This document shows, piece after piece, positions 48,694-59,530 of a stretch of 64,000 bases of DNA. Under the pieces are notes generated by a model that was given only the letters and a program-made list of their open reading frames with translations, was not told the origin of the DNA and made no database searches. The stretch's first letter is position 1; each line of letters starts with the position of its first letter. Origin of the DNA: Burkholderiales bacterium (GTDB lineage: Bacteria; Pseudomonadota; Gammaproteobacteria; Burkholderiales; SG8-39); NCBI GenBank assembly GCA_026416295.1, contig JAOAFL010000058.1, positions 1 to 64,000 of the forward strand, read 5' to 3'. Both the position numbers and the translations under genes were made by a program.

Positions 48694-50829
48694 CTACGCG
48701 TTCGCCATGCCGGCCATCTCGCCCGCCTCGAGGCGCCGCTCGCGCGGCCAGTCGAGCGTGCCGAGCCGCGCGAGCAGCTCCTCCTGCACGCCCCGCGCGC
48801 GGCCGCGGCGCGGCGCGCGCTCGTAGCCGCCCTCGGCGTTCATCAGCCAGCTCTGCGCGCTGTCCTCCAGATAGGCCTCGAGCCCCTCGCGCACGACGCG
48901 CGCCTTCAGCGCCGGATCGAGCACCGGAAACGCGATCTCGATGCGGCGGAAGAAATTGCGGTCCATCCAGTCGGCGCTCGCGAGATAGACGTCCTCGGCG
49001 CCGTCGTTCGCGAAGAAGAACACCCGCGCGTGCTCGAGAAACCGCCCGACCACCGAGCGCACGCGGATGTTGTCCGAGAGCCCGGGCACGCCGGGCCGCA
49101 GCGCGCACGCCCCGCGCACGACGAGGTCCACCTGCACGCCCGCCTGCGAGGCGGCGTAGAGCTCCTCGATCAGCTCGGGCTCGAGCAGCGCGTTCATCTT
49201 CGCCGCGATGCGCGCCGGCCGGCCTTCCTTCGCGATGCGCGCCTCGTTCCTCACCGCGGCCACCAGCCGCCGGTGCAGCGTGAAAGGCGACATCCACAGG
49301 TGCTTCATGCGGCTCGCGCGCCCGAGGCCGGTCAACTGCTTGAACACTTCGCTCACCTCGGCGGTAATCTCCTCGTGCGCGGTGAGCAGCCCGAAGTCGG
49401 TGTACTGGCGCGCGGTCCGAAGGTGATAGTTGCCGGTGGCAAGATGTGCGTAGCGGCGCAGCACCGGTCCCGAAGGCCCCTCCTCGCGGCGCACGACGAG
49501 CGCCATCTTCGCGTGGGTCTTGTGCCCGACCACCCCGTAGACGACGTGCGCGCCCGCTTCCTCCAGACGCGCCGCCCAGCCGATGTTCGCCTCCTCGTCG
49601 AAGCGCGCCATCAGCTCGACGACCACCGTGACCTCTTTTCCGCGGCGCGCGGCCTCGATCAGGATCTCCATCAGCTCCGAGTCGGTGCCGGTGCGGTACA
49701 CCGTCTGCTTGATCGCGATCACGCGGGAATCGGTGACCGCGGTGCGCATCAGCTCCACCACCGGCGCAAACGACTGGTACGGGTGGTGCAGCAGGATGTC
49801 GCCCGAGCGCAGCGCCGCGTAGATGTCGCGCTCGCGCGCGAGCGGCTCGGGCAGGCCGGGGCGAAACGGCGGATAGAGCAGATCGGGCCGCTCGACCTGC
49901 TCGGGCACCTCGCGCAGCCGGTACAGGTTCACCGGCCCGTCGACGCGATAGAGGTCCAGCGCGCCGAGGTTGAACTGCTGCAGCAGGAAGTCGGCGACCT
50001 CGGCGGGGCAGCTCTCGGCCACTTCCAGCCGCACCGCGTCGCCGAAGTGACGGTGCAGCAGCTCGCTCTGCACCGCGAGCCGCAGGTTCTTGATCTCCTC
50101 CTCGTCGACGAACAGGTCGGAGTTGCGCGTCACGCGGAACTGGTGGCAGCCCTTTACCTCCATGCCGGCGAACAGCTCGTCCATGTGCGCGTGCAGGATC
50201 GAGGAGAGGAACACGAACGCGAACGGGGCACCGGCGACCTCGGCCGGCAGGCGAATGAGCCGCGGCAGCGCGCGCGGCGCCTGCACGATCGCGTGGCGCG
50301 ACTTGCGCCCGAAGGCGTCGCGCCCGGCGAGCTCGATCGCGAAGTTGAGGCTCTTGTTGTAGACGCGCGGAAACGGGTGCGCCGGATCGAGCCCGATCGG
50401 CGTGAGCACCGGCAGCAGCTCCCGCTCGAAATAGTCGCGCAGCCAGGCGCGCTGCGCCTCGGTCCATTGCTCGCGCCGCGGAAAGACGATGCCCTCGCGC
50501 GCGAGCGCCGGCAGCAGCACTTCGTTCAGCAGTCGGTACTGCTCGGCCACCAGCGCGTGCGCCTCGGCCGAGACCGCCTCGAACACCTCGGCCGGCGAGC
50601 GTCCGTCGGGGCCGGCGACCTTCACGCCGAGCCGGATCTGCTCCTTCAGCCCCGCGACGCGGATCTCGAAGAATTCGTCGAGGTTGGACGAGACGATCGT
50701 GAGAAAGCGCAGCCGCTCGAGCAGCGGCACCGCGTCGTCGGCCGCGAGCGCGAGCACGCGCCGGTTGAACGCGAGCACGCCGAGCTCGCGGTTGAGGAAA
50801 TGCGACGGCGGCAGTGCCTTGCGGGTCAT
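48694..50829 (-). CDS. ppk: Polyphosphate kinase 1
   Basis: FLNRELGVLAFNRRVL...SSNLDEFFEIRVAG...HLATGNYHLRTARQYTDFGLLT. Confidence 0.96.
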   Translation of the reverse strand: MTRKALPPSHFLNRELGVLAFNRRVLALAADDAVPLLERLRFLTIVSSNLDEFFEIRVAGLKEQIRLGVKVAGPDGRSPAEVFEAVSAEAHALVAEQYRLLNEVLLPALAREGIVFPRREQWTEAQRAWLRDYFERELLPVLTPIGLDPAHPFPRVYNKSLNFAIELAGRDAFGRKSRHAIVQAPRALPRLIRLPAEVAGAPFAFVFLSSILHAHMDELFAGMEVKGCHQFRVTRNSDLFVDEEEIKNLRLAVQSELLHRHFGDAVRLEVAESCPAEVADFLLQQFNLGALDLYRVDGPVNLYRLREVPEQVERPDLLYPPFRPGLPEPLARERDIYAALRSGDILLHHPYQSFAPVVELMRTAVTDSRVIAIKQTVYRTGTDSELMEILIEAARRGKEVTVVVELMARFDEEANIGWAARLEEAGAHVVYGVVGHKTHAKMALVVRREEGPSGPVLRRYAHLATGNYHLRTARQYTDFGLLTAHEEITAEVSEVFKQLTGLGRASRMKHLWMSPFTLHRRLVAAVRNEARIAKEGRPARIAAKMNALLEPELIEELYAASQAGVQVDLVVRGACALRPGVPGLSDNIRVRSVVGRFLEHARVFFFANDGAEDVYLASADWMDRNFFRRIEIAFPVLDPALKARVVREGLEAYLEDSAQSWLMNAEGGYERAPRRGRARGVQEELLARLGTLDWPRERRLEAGEMAGMANA

Positions 50830-50888
50830 CGACGGAACCGCCCGCGGACAGACGCGGGCCAGCGTGCCCGGTATTCTATTGCCGCGAG

Positions 50889-50906
50889 ATGACGCGCATG
50901 TGACGG
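50889..50906 (-). promoter_or_regulatory. Pho box in the ppk-ppx divergent region
   Basis: ATGACGC-GCAT-GTGACGG, 11-bp period, minus orientation. Confidence 0.55.
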
Positions 50907-50945
50907 CGGTTTGCGCCGCACAGACCGCGGTGCTAACGTGTCCGC

Positions 50946-52460
50946 ATGACCCGGCCCGACGTGCTCGCGGCGGTCGACCTCGGCTCGAACAGCTTTCACC
51001 TGCTGGTCGGTCGGGTCGCCGACGGCGTCGTCTATCCGCTCGACACCGTGCGCGAGCCGGTGCGCCTCGGTGCGGGGCTCGGCGCCGACAAGCGGCTCGA
51101 TCGGGCGACGCAGCTGCGAGCGCTGGAAGCGCTCGCGCGCATCGGCGAGCGGCTGCGCGGCATGCCGCGCGAGGCGGTGCGCGCGGTCGGCACCAACGCC
51201 TTGCGCGTGGCGAAGAACGCGCCCCAGTTCCTGCGCGAGGCGCGCCGCGCGCTCGGCTTTCCGATCGAGGTGATCGCCGGGCGCGAGGAGGCGCGGCTCA
51301 TCTATATCGGCGTCACGCATACGCTGCCGCCGGCGGCGCACCGGCGCCTGGTGGTCGACATCGGCGGCGGCTCGACCGAGCTCATCATCGGCACGGGACT
51401 CGAGCCGCAGCTCACCGAATCGCTCTACGTCGGCTGCGTGAGCGCGAGCCTGCGCTTCTTTCCCGACGGGCGCGTGGACAAGGCGCGCATGAAGGCGGCC
51501 GAAATGGCGGCGCGCCAGGAACTGGCGGCGGTCGCCGGCGCCTACCGCGCGCACGGCTGGCAGGAAGCGGTCGGCGCCTCCGGCACCATCCGCGCGATCG
51601 AGGCGATCCTCGCCGCGCACGGCTGGTCCGGGGAAGGCGTCACGCGCGAAGGCCTGGAACGGCTGCGCGCGGCGCTCATCAAGCACGAGCGCGCCGACCC
51701 GGCGCGCATCGCCGGTCTGCGGCCGGGCCGCGCGCCGGTGCTGCCCGGCGGCGTCGCGATCCTGCGCGCGGTGCTGGATGAGCTCGGCGTCGAGCGCATG
51801 CGCGTCGCCGAAGGCGCGCTGCGCCACGGCGTGCTCTACGATCTCCTCGGTCGCGTCGAGCAGCGCGACGTGCGCGCGGCCACCGTCGCGCAGCTGATCG
51901 AGCGCTATCACGTCGATCCGGGCCAGGGCGAGCGGGTGCGCGCGCTCGCGCTGCGCATCTTCGATCAGCTGGAGCCCGAGCGCCGCGGCGCCGAGCACGA
52001 GGCCGACCGGCTGCTGCTCGGCTGGGCGGGCCAACTGGCCGAAATCGGCCTTTCGATCGAGCACTCGCAGTACCACAAGCATTCGGCCTACATCCTCGCC
52101 AACGCCGACCTGCCGGGCTTTTCGCGCATGGAGCAGGCGCGACTTGCGCGCCTCGTGCTCGCGCATCGCGGCAAGCTCGCCAAGGTGCGCGACGCCGACA
52201 TGGACGCCGCGGACTGGCGCATGGTGTTCGCGCTTCGCCTCGCCGCGTTGCTGCTGCGCCGCCGCGCCGAGATCGAGCTGCCGCCGCTGCGCGTTTCGGC
52301 CGACGACGAGGGTTTTGCGCTCGCGCTGCCCGAGGACTGGCTCGAGCGCAACCCGTTGTCGGCGGCGGCGCTCGAATCGGAAGCCGGCTACTGGCGCGCG
52401 GTCGGCATGAAGTTCGCCGTCGCCGCGCTCTCGGACCGGCGCGCGCTCGCCTCAGCGTAG
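50946..52460 (+). CDS. ppx: Exopolyphosphatase / pppGpp phosphohydrolase
   Basis: AAVDLGSNSFHLLVGRV; VVDIGGGSTELIIG. Confidence 0.95.
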   Translation: MTRPDVLAAVDLGSNSFHLLVGRVADGVVYPLDTVREPVRLGAGLGADKRLDRATQLRALEALARIGERLRGMPREAVRAVGTNALRVAKNAPQFLREARRALGFPIEVIAGREEARLIYIGVTHTLPPAAHRRLVVDIGGGSTELIIGTGLEPQLTESLYVGCVSASLRFFPDGRVDKARMKAAEMAARQELAAVAGAYRAHGWQEAVGASGTIRAIEAILAAHGWSGEGVTREGLERLRAALIKHERADPARIAGLRPGRAPVLPGGVAILRAVLDELGVERMRVAEGALRHGVLYDLLGRVEQRDVRAATVAQLIERYHVDPGQGERVRALALRIFDQLEPERRGAEHEADRLLLGWAGQLAEIGLSIEHSQYHKHSAYILANADLPGFSRMEQARLARLVLAHRGKLAKVRDADMDAADWRMVFALRLAALLLRRRAEIELPPLRVSADDEGFALALPEDWLERNPLSAAALESEAGYWRAVGMKFAVAALSDRRALASA

Positions 52461-52522
52461 CGCTCGCGCGGCGGCCGCGCGGCGCGAGGATGCTAAACTG
52501 CGGGCTCCAGTCCCGCGCACCG

Positions 52523-52876
52523 ATGAACCTGCGCAATTTCGGCGCCCGCCTCGCGGCGCTCCTCGGCGCCTGCGCGATCGCGCTTCAGACGCTGTGGCCG
52601 CTCGCCGGCGCAAGCGCCGCTCCCCGCGCGCCGACATTGGAGCTTTGCGCCCCCGAGAGCGGCTCGCCGGCGCAGCAGGCGCCCGCCGAAGGACACAGCC
52701 TCTGCGCGCTCTGCCTCGTCGGATGCGAGCGCGCGGCGGCGGCGCCGAACGCGAAGGCGGAAGCGGCGCAGCCGCCGCACCGCTCGAGCGAGGGCGCGGC
52801 GCTCGCGCGCGCCGCGCCCCGCGAGCCGCAGCTGCACGGCGCCCCGCGCCCGAGGGCCCCGCCCGCTCGCGCCTGA
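52523..52876 (+). CDS. Small secreted Cys-containing protein, DUF2946-like
   Basis: Signal peptide, ELCAPES...HSLCALCLVGCE; followed by copper chaperone genes. Confidence 0.6.
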   Translation: MNLRNFGARLAALLGACAIALQTLWPLAGASAAPRAPTLELCAPESGSPAQQAPAEGHSLCALCLVGCERAAAAPNAKAEAAQPPHRSSEGAALARAAPREPQLHGAPRPRAPPARA

Positions 52877-52948
52877 ACGAATCGGGTCTGCGCGCCGGGC
52901 GTGGCCGGCGCGCCGGCCTTGGGGTTCATCGACGTCGAGCGAGGTACG

Positions 52949-53527
52949 GTGGCGAGGTTATCCGCGATATTCGTTCTGGTCGTCGCGCTCGCGGGCTGCA
53001 GCCCGCAGGCCGAGCGCTTCTACGGCACGGACCTTACCGGGGTCCAGTGGGGACGGGAGCTCGTTCTCCAGGATCCCGACGGCCGCACGCGCTCGCTCGC
53101 CGACTTCCGCGGCAAGGTGGTCGCCGTGTTCTTCGGCTTCGTGCTCTGCCCCGATGTATGCCCGACGGCGCTCGCGCGGGCCGCCGAGGCGAAGAAGCGG
53201 CTCGGCGCCGACGGCGAGCGGCTGCAGGTCGTCTTCGTCACCGTCGATCCGGAGCGCGACAGCGCGGAGCTGCTGCGGCAGTACACCGCCGCGTTCGACC
53301 CGTCGTTCCTCGGCCTGCGCGGCAGCGCCGAGGAAACGCGTCGCGTCGCCGCCGAATTCAAGGTGTTCTACGAGAAGGTCCCCTCCGGCAGCTCCTACAC
53401 GGTGAACCACAGCACCCTCACCTACCTGTTCGACACCCAGGGCAGGCTGCGTGTCGGCGTTCCCCACGCGATGAGCGCCGAGCAGCTCGCCCACGACATC
53501 CGCCTGCTCCTCAAGCAGGCCTCGTGA
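52949..53527 (+). CDS. SCO1/SenC-family copper chaperone lipoprotein
   Basis: VVALAGCSPQ lipobox; FFGFVLCPDVCPTALA; FVTVDPERDSAELL. Confidence 0.92.
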   Translation: MARLSAIFVLVVALAGCSPQAERFYGTDLTGVQWGRELVLQDPDGRTRSLADFRGKVVAVFFGFVLCPDVCPTALARAAEAKKRLGADGERLQVVFVTVDPERDSAELLRQYTAAFDPSFLGLRGSAEETRRVAAEFKVFYEKVPSGSSYTVNHSTLTYLFDTQGRLRVGVPHAMSAEQLAHDIRLLLKQAS

Positions 53528-53549
53528 ACGAATCTTCAAGGAGATGCCC

Positions 53550-54014
53550 ATGAAGCGAATTGTCTTCGCCTCGTTTTTCTGTCTCGCTGCCACCGCCGCG
53601 TCCGCTCAGGTGACGGTCAAGGACCCGTGGGTGCGCGCGACCGTCCCCGCGCAGAAGGCGACCGGCGCCTTCATGAAGCTCGAATCGGGCGAGGACGCAC
53701 GGCTGGTTGCCGCGAGCTCGCCGGTCGCCAGCGTCGTCGAGCTGCACGAGACGGTGATGGAGGGCGACAAGATGAGGATGCGCGCGGTGCCCTCGATCGC
53801 CATTCCGGCGGGCAAGGGCGCAGAGCTGCGTCCCGGTGGCCATCACGTGATGCTGATGGACCTGAAAGGCCAGATCAAGGAAGGCGACGCCGTTCCGCTC
53901 AGCCTTACCTTCGAGACGAAGGACGGCAAGCGCCAGACAGTGGAGCTGAAGGCGCCGGCGCGGCCGCTCAAGACCATGCCGGGCCACGACGAGCCGGCGA
54001 TGAAGAAGCATTGA
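53550..54014 (+). CDS. PCuAC-family periplasmic copper chaperone
   Basis: VTVKDPWVRATVPAQKATGAFMKLES...ELHETVMEGDKMRMRAV...GGHHVMLMDLK. Confidence 0.93.
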   Translation: MKRIVFASFFCLAATAASAQVTVKDPWVRATVPAQKATGAFMKLESGEDARLVAASSPVASVVELHETVMEGDKMRMRAVPSIAIPAGKGAELRPGGHHVMLMDLKGQIKEGDAVPLSLTFETKDGKRQTVELKAPARPLKTMPGHDEPAMKKH

Positions 54015-54042
54015 CGGGCGGCGCGGGCGCGCCGCGCCCGCG

Positions 54043-55308
54043 CTAGCGGCCGGCGGGGCTGCTCGTCGCGGCCGGCCGCGGCGTCGCGGTCGCCGCCGCG
54101 AGCAGCCGCGACGCCGGAAAGCGCGCGGCGAAGCGGCTGCCTTTGCCGGGCGTGCTTTCGATCGCGAGCGTGGCGTTGTGGCGCGCGAGCGCGTGCTTGA
54201 CGATCGCCAGCCCGAGCCCGGTGCCGCCGGTCTCGCGCGAGCGGCCGCGGTCGACGCGATAGAAGCGTTCGGTGAGCCGCGGCAGGTGTTCAGGGGCGAT
54301 GCCGATGCCGGTGTCCTCGACCGCGAACTCCGCGCCCCAGTCGCCCGAGCGCCAGGAGAGGCGAACCTCGCCGCCCTCGGGCGTGTAGCGCACCGCGTTC
54401 GTCACCAGATTGGCGAACGCGCTCGCGATCTCGGATTCCGCGCCGGCGAGGTCGTGCGCCCCGTCGATCGCGAGCGAGATGCGGTGCTGCCCGCGCGACA
54501 GCGACTCGGCCTCGGCGCGCAGCCGCTCGAGCAGCGGCCGCACCGCGACCCGCTCGTCGGCGGGCGGCGGCGGCGCGTGTTCGAGCGCCGAAAGCGTGAG
54601 CAGGTCCTCGACGAGGCGCTTCATGCGCTCGGCCTGAGGCGCCATCAGCCCGACGTAGTCGCGCACGCGGTCGGCGTCGAGCTTGAGGTCCCGGATCGTC
54701 TCGAGGAAGCCGATGAGCACCGTGAGCGGCGTGCGCAGCTCGTGCGAGACGTTGGCGACAAAATCGCGGCGCATCGTCTCCAGCCGCTCCGCGCCGGTGA
54801 CGTCCTGCGACAGCAGCAGGTATTCCGCCTGACCGAAAGGCACGAGCTGCAGCGCGAAGATGCGCTCGCCGCCGCGCGCGACCCGCACCGGCTGCGAGAA
54901 ATCGCGCGTTTCGAGGTACTGCACGAACGCCGGCTCGCGCACGAAGTTGGCGATCGGCTGGCCGCGGTCCTTGTCCGGATCCAGGCCGAGGTGCGCGGCC
55001 GCGGCGCGGTTGCACCAGTCGAGCCGCAGGCCGGCGTCGAGCACGGCGACGCCGTAGGGCAACGCCTGCGCCGCGCGCCGCTGACGCACGATCAGCTCGG
55101 CGAGCCGCCGCCGGCGGCGCAGCCCCGCGCGCCGGTGCCGGTGCAGATGGTCGAACACCTCGCCCCAGACACCCTCGCCCTCGGGCGGATCGGCAAGACG
55201 CGGCTGCGCCGCCCAGTCGCGCAGCCGGCGCAGCTCGCGCCGCTCGCGCCACAGCAGCCACGCGAGCACGGCGACGGCGATGTTGAGGGCGAGGACGAGA
55301 AGGATCAT
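54043..55308 (-). CDS. phoR: Phosphate regulon sensor kinase
   Basis: HisKA FVANVSHELRTPLTVLIGFLETI; ATPase G boxes; next to phoB. Confidence 0.93.
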   Translation of the reverse strand: MILLVLALNIAVAVLAWLLWRERRELRRLRDWAAQPRLADPPEGEGVWGEVFDHLHRHRRAGLRRRRRLAELIVRQRRAAQALPYGVAVLDAGLRLDWCNRAAAAHLGLDPDKDRGQPIANFVREPAFVQYLETRDFSQPVRVARGGERIFALQLVPFGQAEYLLLSQDVTGAERLETMRRDFVANVSHELRTPLTVLIGFLETIRDLKLDADRVRDYVGLMAPQAERMKRLVEDLLTLSALEHAPPPPADERVAVRPLLERLRAEAESLSRGQHRISLAIDGAHDLAGAESEIASAFANLVTNAVRYTPEGGEVRLSWRSGDWGAEFAVEDTGIGIAPEHLPRLTERFYRVDRGRSRETGGTGLGLAIVKHALARHNATLAIESTPGKGSRFAARFPASRLLAAATATPRPAATSSPAGR

Positions 55309-56024
55309 TCGGATCGCGGACGCGCCTCCGCGACCTGCGGCTCCGGCCGCAGCACGTAGCCCGAGCCGCGCACCGTCTCGATCAGCGCGTCGTGCCCGCT
55401 CGGCGCGAGCGCCTGCCGCAGGCGGCGGATGTGCACGTCCACCGTGCGCTCCTCGATGAAGACGTGATCTCCCCAGACTTCGTCGAGGAGCTGCTTGCGC
55501 GAATACACCCGGTTCGGGTGCGTCATCAGAAATCGAAGCAGACGGAACTCGGTCGGCCCGAGCGCGAGCGGCTGGCCGTGACCGGTCACGCGGTGCGCCG
55601 CGGGATCGAGCCGCAGCCCCGCGATCTCGACCGGCTCGGTGCCCTGGTGCGGCTTGCGCCGACGCAGCACCGAACGGATGCGCGCCACCAGCTCGCGTCC
55701 GGAGAACGGCTTGACGACGTAGTCGTCCGCGCCCGCCTCCAGGCCCGCGATGCGGTCGGGCTCGTCGGCGCGCGCGGTGAGAAACAGGATCGGCAGGTCG
55801 CGCGTGCGCGCCTCGGCTCTCAGCCGGCGCGCGAGCGCAAGCCCCGACTGCCCGGGCAGCATCCAGTCGAGCAGCACGACGTCCGGCAGCGAATGCGCAA
55901 GGAGCCGCAGCGCTTCCTCGGCGCTCGCCGCGCGCCGGGTGCGGAAGCCGGCGTGCTCCAGGTTGACCGCGACCAGTTCCTGGATCGCCGGCTCGTCCTC
56001 GACGATGAGCACGGTCGCGCTCAT
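55305..56024 (-). CDS. phoB: Phosphate regulon response regulator
   Basis: ILIVEDEPAIQELVAVNLEHAGF...DVVLLDWMLPG...RLRQALAPSGHDALIETVRGSGY. Confidence 0.95.
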   Translation of the reverse strand: MSATVLIVEDEPAIQELVAVNLEHAGFRTRRAASAEEALRLLAHSLPDVVLLDWMLPGQSGLALARRLRAEARTRDLPILFLTARADEPDRIAGLEAGADDYVVKPFSGRELVARIRSVLRRRKPHQGTEPVEIAGLRLDPAAHRVTGHGQPLALGPTEFRLLRFLMTHPNRVYSRKQLLDEVWGDHVFIEERTVDVHIRRLRQALAPSGHDALIETVRGSGYVLRPEPQVAEARPRSE

Positions 56025-56031
56025 CCCGGCC

Positions 56032-56745
56032 TCAGTTCTTCGACAGCTCCCGCTCGACGTCGGCGAACGAGGTATGGCGCACGTCGGTGCCGCGCACGAT
56101 GTAGATCACCTGCTCGGCGACGTTCTTCGCGTGATCGCCGATGCGCTCGATCGCCTTGGCGACCCAGACGATCTCCAGCCCGGCGGTGATCGTGCGCGGG
56201 TCCTCCATCATGTAGGTGATCGCCTGGCGCAGCACCGAGGTGAATTCGGAGTCGATCGTCGGGTCCTCCTTCAGCACCTCGGCCGCCGCGGCCGCGTCCA
56301 GGCGCGCGAACGCGTCGAGCGCCTGGCGCAGCATGCGCAGCGCGGTGTCGGCCGCATGCCGGATCGCCGGGAAGCGCTGCGCGTGCTGCGGCCCCTGCTG
56401 GTGCAGCGCGCGCGCCATGCGCGCGATCTTCTCGGCTTCGTCGCCCATGCGCTCGAGGTCGGTGACGATCTTCGAGATGCCCATGATGAGGCGCAGGTCG
56501 CTCGCCGCCGGCTGGCGGCGCACGACGATATGGCTGCAGGCGCTGTCGATCGCCACCTCGTAGCCGTTCACGCGCCGGTCGTTCTCGATCACCTGCTCGA
56601 CGATCGCGGCATCGCCCGAGGCGTAGGCGCGCATCGCGGCGAGGATCTGCGCTTCGACGAGCCCCCCCATCTGCAGCACGCGCGTGCGCGTTTCCTCGAG
56701 GTCCGCCTCGAAGGCCTTCGAAATGTGCTCGGTCGGCGGCATCAC
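56032..56745 (-). CDS. phoU: Phosphate transport regulator PhoU
   Basis: HISKAFEADLEETRTRVLQMGGLVEAQI. Confidence 0.95.
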   Translation of the reverse strand: MMPPTEHISKAFEADLEETRTRVLQMGGLVEAQILAAMRAYASGDAAIVEQVIENDRRVNGYEVAIDSACSHIVVRRQPAASDLRLIMGISKIVTDLERMGDEAEKIARMARALHQQGPQHAQRFPAIRHAADTALRMLRQALDAFARLDAAAAAEVLKEDPTIDSEFTSVLRQAITYMMEDPRTITAGLEIVWVAKAIERIGDHAKNVAEQVIYIVRGTDVRHTSFADVERELSKN

Positions 56746-56770
56746 GCCCTCGCGCCACTGCGGTACGCAC

Positions 56771-57604
56771 TCATCCGAACCTCCCGGTGATGTAGTCCTC
56801 GGTCTGCTTGTGCTTCGGCTTGATGAACAGCTCGTCGGTGCGGCCGAACTCGATCAGCTCGCCGAGGTACATGTACGCGGTGTAGTCCGAGACGCGCGCC
56901 GCCTGCTGCATGTTGTGGGTGACGATGAGGATCGTCACGCGCGATTTGAGTTCGGTGATCAGCTCCTCGATGCTCGCGGTGGCGATCGGATCGAGCGCCG
57001 AGGTCGGCTCGTCGAAGAGCAGCATCTCCGGGTCGGTCGCGAGCGCGCGCGCGATGCACAGGCGCTGCTGCTGGCCGCCCGAGAGGTTGAACGCCGGTTC
57101 CTCCAGCCGGTCTTTCACCTCGTCCCAGAGCGCCGCGGCGCGCAGCGCCTGCTCGACCTTGTCGGCGAGCGTCCGGCGCGAGCGCTCGCCGCGCACCCGC
57201 AGCCCGTAGGCGACGTTCTCGAAGATCGACTTCGGGAACGGGTTCGGCTTCTGGAACACCATCGCGAGCCGCATGCGCACCTCGATCGGGTCGACCGACG
57301 CATCGAGCAGGTTCATGTCGTCCGGGTAGAGCCGGATCTCGCCCTCGTAGCGGTTGCCCGGGTAGAGGTCGTGCATGCGGTTGAAGCAGCGCAGGAACGT
57401 CGATTTGCCGCAGCCCGAGGGTCCGATGAGCGCGGTCACGCGGTGCTCGTGCACGACGAGGTCGATGTTTTTGAGCGCCTGGACCTCGCCGTAATAGAAG
57501 CTCAGGCCGCGCGCCGCGGCCTTCGGCGCGGGGTCCGGTTCGGTCTCGGCCCGCGGCGCCGGCACGGCGGCCGACACCGGTCGCACGGAGGTGGTGCTCA
57601 CCAT
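56771..57604 (-). CDS. pstB: Phosphate ABC transporter ATPase
   Basis: [47 protein letters not shown]. Confidence 0.97.
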   Translation of the reverse strand: MVSTTSVRPVSAAVPAPRAETEPDPAPKAAARGLSFYYGEVQALKNIDLVVHEHRVTALIGPSGCGKSTFLRCFNRMHDLYPGNRYEGEIRLYPDDMNLLDASVDPIEVRMRLAMVFQKPNPFPKSIFENVAYGLRVRGERSRRTLADKVEQALRAAALWDEVKDRLEEPAFNLSGGQQQRLCIARALATDPEMLLFDEPTSALDPIATASIEELITELKSRVTILIVTHNMQQAARVSDYTAYMYLGELIEFGRTDELFIKPKHKQTEDYITGRFG

Positions 57605-58545
57605 TTGATCCTCTTTCGCAGACGGTAACGCAGCCAGATCGCGAGCGCGTTCATCGCGAGCGTCGCGACGATGATCACGATGCCGGTCGCCGCAGCGTTC
57701 AGCAGGAACTTCTCGTCGGGCCGCGACACCCAGTTGAACATCTGGATCGGCAGCACGGTGAACGGCGACAGCAGCCACTCGAACGAGACGTAGGGCGCCT
57801 CGCTGCGCAGCGGCGAGGGCGGAAGAAAGGCGATGAAGGTGAGCGCGCCCACGGTAATCAGCGGCGCGGTCTCGCCGATCGCGCGCGCAAGGCCGATGAT
57901 GACGCCGGTCATGATCCCGCCGATCGAGTAGGGCAGCACGTGATCCGCCACCACCTGCCAGCGGGTCGCGCCCACGCCGTAGGCCGCCTCGCGGATCGCG
58001 ACGGGAATCGCGCGAATCGCCTCGCGCGTGGTGACGATGATCACCGGAAGAATGAGCAGCGCGAGCGTCAGCCCGGCGGTGGCGATGCTCTGTCCCAGCC
58101 CGAAGATGTAGACGAAGAGCCCGAGCGCGAGCAGCCCGTAGACGATCGAGGGCACGCCCGCGAGGTTGGTGACGTTGATCTCGATCAGGTCGGTCACCCA
58201 GTTCTTCGGCGCGTATTCCTCGAGGTAGATCCCGGCGGCGACACCGAGCGGCACGGCCGCGACCATCGTGACGAGCATCACGAGACAGGTGCCGACCCAG
58301 GCCGACAGGATCCCGGCGCGCTCGGCGTGCCGCGACGGGAAGTTCATGAAAAAGTCGCGCGAAAACCGCGGCAGGCCGTCGATCATCAGGTCGACGAACA
58401 GCACGAGCAGCGTCACCACGCCGACCATCATGCACACGAGCCCCACCAGCCCGAAGACGATGTCGGCGCGCTTGTGGCGGCGGATCAGTTCGCGCATCGC
58501 CGCCAGTTCCGCGCTGCGCGGCGGCTGCGGCGCGTCGGTGCGCAT
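57598..58545 (-). CDS. pstA: Phosphate ABC transporter permease
   Basis: PstA-type: [20 protein letters not shown]...[22 protein letters not shown]. Confidence 0.95.
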   Translation of the reverse strand: MRTDAPQPPRSAELAAMRELIRRHKRADIVFGLVGLVCMMVGVVTLLVLFVDLMIDGLPRFSRDFFMNFPSRHAERAGILSAWVGTCLVMLVTMVAAVPLGVAAGIYLEEYAPKNWVTDLIEINVTNLAGVPSIVYGLLALGLFVYIFGLGQSIATAGLTLALLILPVIIVTTREAIRAIPVAIREAAYGVGATRWQVVADHVLPYSIGGIMTGVIIGLARAIGETAPLITVGALTFIAFLPPSPLRSEAPYVSFEWLLSPFTVLPIQMFNWVSRPDEKFLLNAAATGIVIIVATLAMNALAIWLRYRLRKRIKW

Positions 58546-58546
58546 G

Positions 58547-59491
58547 TCAGTACCTCTCGCGGAAACTGCGTCGCAGCAGGTGCCCGATGACGTTGAAGGC
58601 GAGCGTCATCAGCACGAGCACCAGCCCGGCGGCGAAAATGCTCTGGTAGGCGATCGAGCCGTGCGGCAGGTCGCCGAGCGCCACCTGCACGATGTAGGCG
58701 GTGATCGTCGCCGCGGACTCGGTCGGATTGAACGTGAAGTTCGGCTGCTGCCCGGCGGCGACCGCGACCACCATCGTTTCGCCCACCGCGCGCGAGATGC
58801 CGAGGATGAACGCGGCGACCACGCCCGAGAGCGCGGCGGGCAGCACCACCTTGATCGCGGTCTGGAAGCGCGTCGCCCCCATCGCGTAGGAGCCTTCGCG
58901 CAGGCTCATCGGCACCGCGCGCATCGCGTCCTCGGAGACCGAGCTGACGTACGGGATGATCATGATGCCGATGACGATGCCCGGGCTGAGCATGTTGAAC
59001 CCGGGCAGCTCCGGCATCAGCTTCTGAAGCAGCGGCGTCACGAACAGCAGCGCGAAATAGCCGTAGACCACCGTCGGCACGCCCTCGAGCAGCTCGAGAA
59101 ACGGCTTTACCGTCTCGCGCACGCCGTGCGGCGCGAATTCCGAGAGGTAGATCGCGGTCACCAGCCCGAGCGGCACGGCGACGACGAGCGCGACGCCCGC
59201 GGTCGTCACCGTGCCGGCGACCAGCGGCAGCACGCCGTACTGCGGGTTGGTGAAGAGCGGCGTCCAGACGGTGCCGGTGAGGAATTCCCGCAGCGAGACG
59301 ACCTCGAAGAATCCGAGCGACTCGTAGAGCAGGATGACGACGATCGCGACCGTGGTCGCGACCGCCGACAGGGCGCACAGAAACAGCACCGCCTCGATCG
59401 CGCTTTCCTTCAGCCGCCGCGCGCGCTTGTGCGCGAGCCGCGCGGCGTGGACCGACTGCGCGACGGGCATGCGGACGCCGACCTGCTCCAT
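58547..59491 (-). CDS. pstC: Phosphate ABC transporter permease
   Basis: PstC-type: FLELLEGVPTVVYGYFALLFVTPLLQ. Confidence 0.95.
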   Translation of the reverse strand: MEQVGVRMPVAQSVHAARLAHKRARRLKESAIEAVLFLCALSAVATTVAIVVILLYESLGFFEVVSLREFLTGTVWTPLFTNPQYGVLPLVAGTVTTAGVALVVAVPLGLVTAIYLSEFAPHGVRETVKPFLELLEGVPTVVYGYFALLFVTPLLQKLMPELPGFNMLSPGIVIGIMIIPYVSSVSEDAMRAVPMSLREGSYAMGATRFQTAIKVVLPAALSGVVAAFILGISRAVGETMVVAVAAGQQPNFTFNPTESAATITAYIVQVALGDLPHGSIAYQSIFAAGLVLVLMTLAFNVIGHLLRRSFRERY

Positions 59492-59530
59492 GGCGGGGAC
59501 GGGAGGCGGTATTTTATCGGTTCAGGGCGC

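Noticed and set aside
48596-50467. 623-aa minus-strand ORF overlapping ppk
   Set aside because: Alternate-frame artefact of ppk (the 711-aa frame carries the Ppk motifs).
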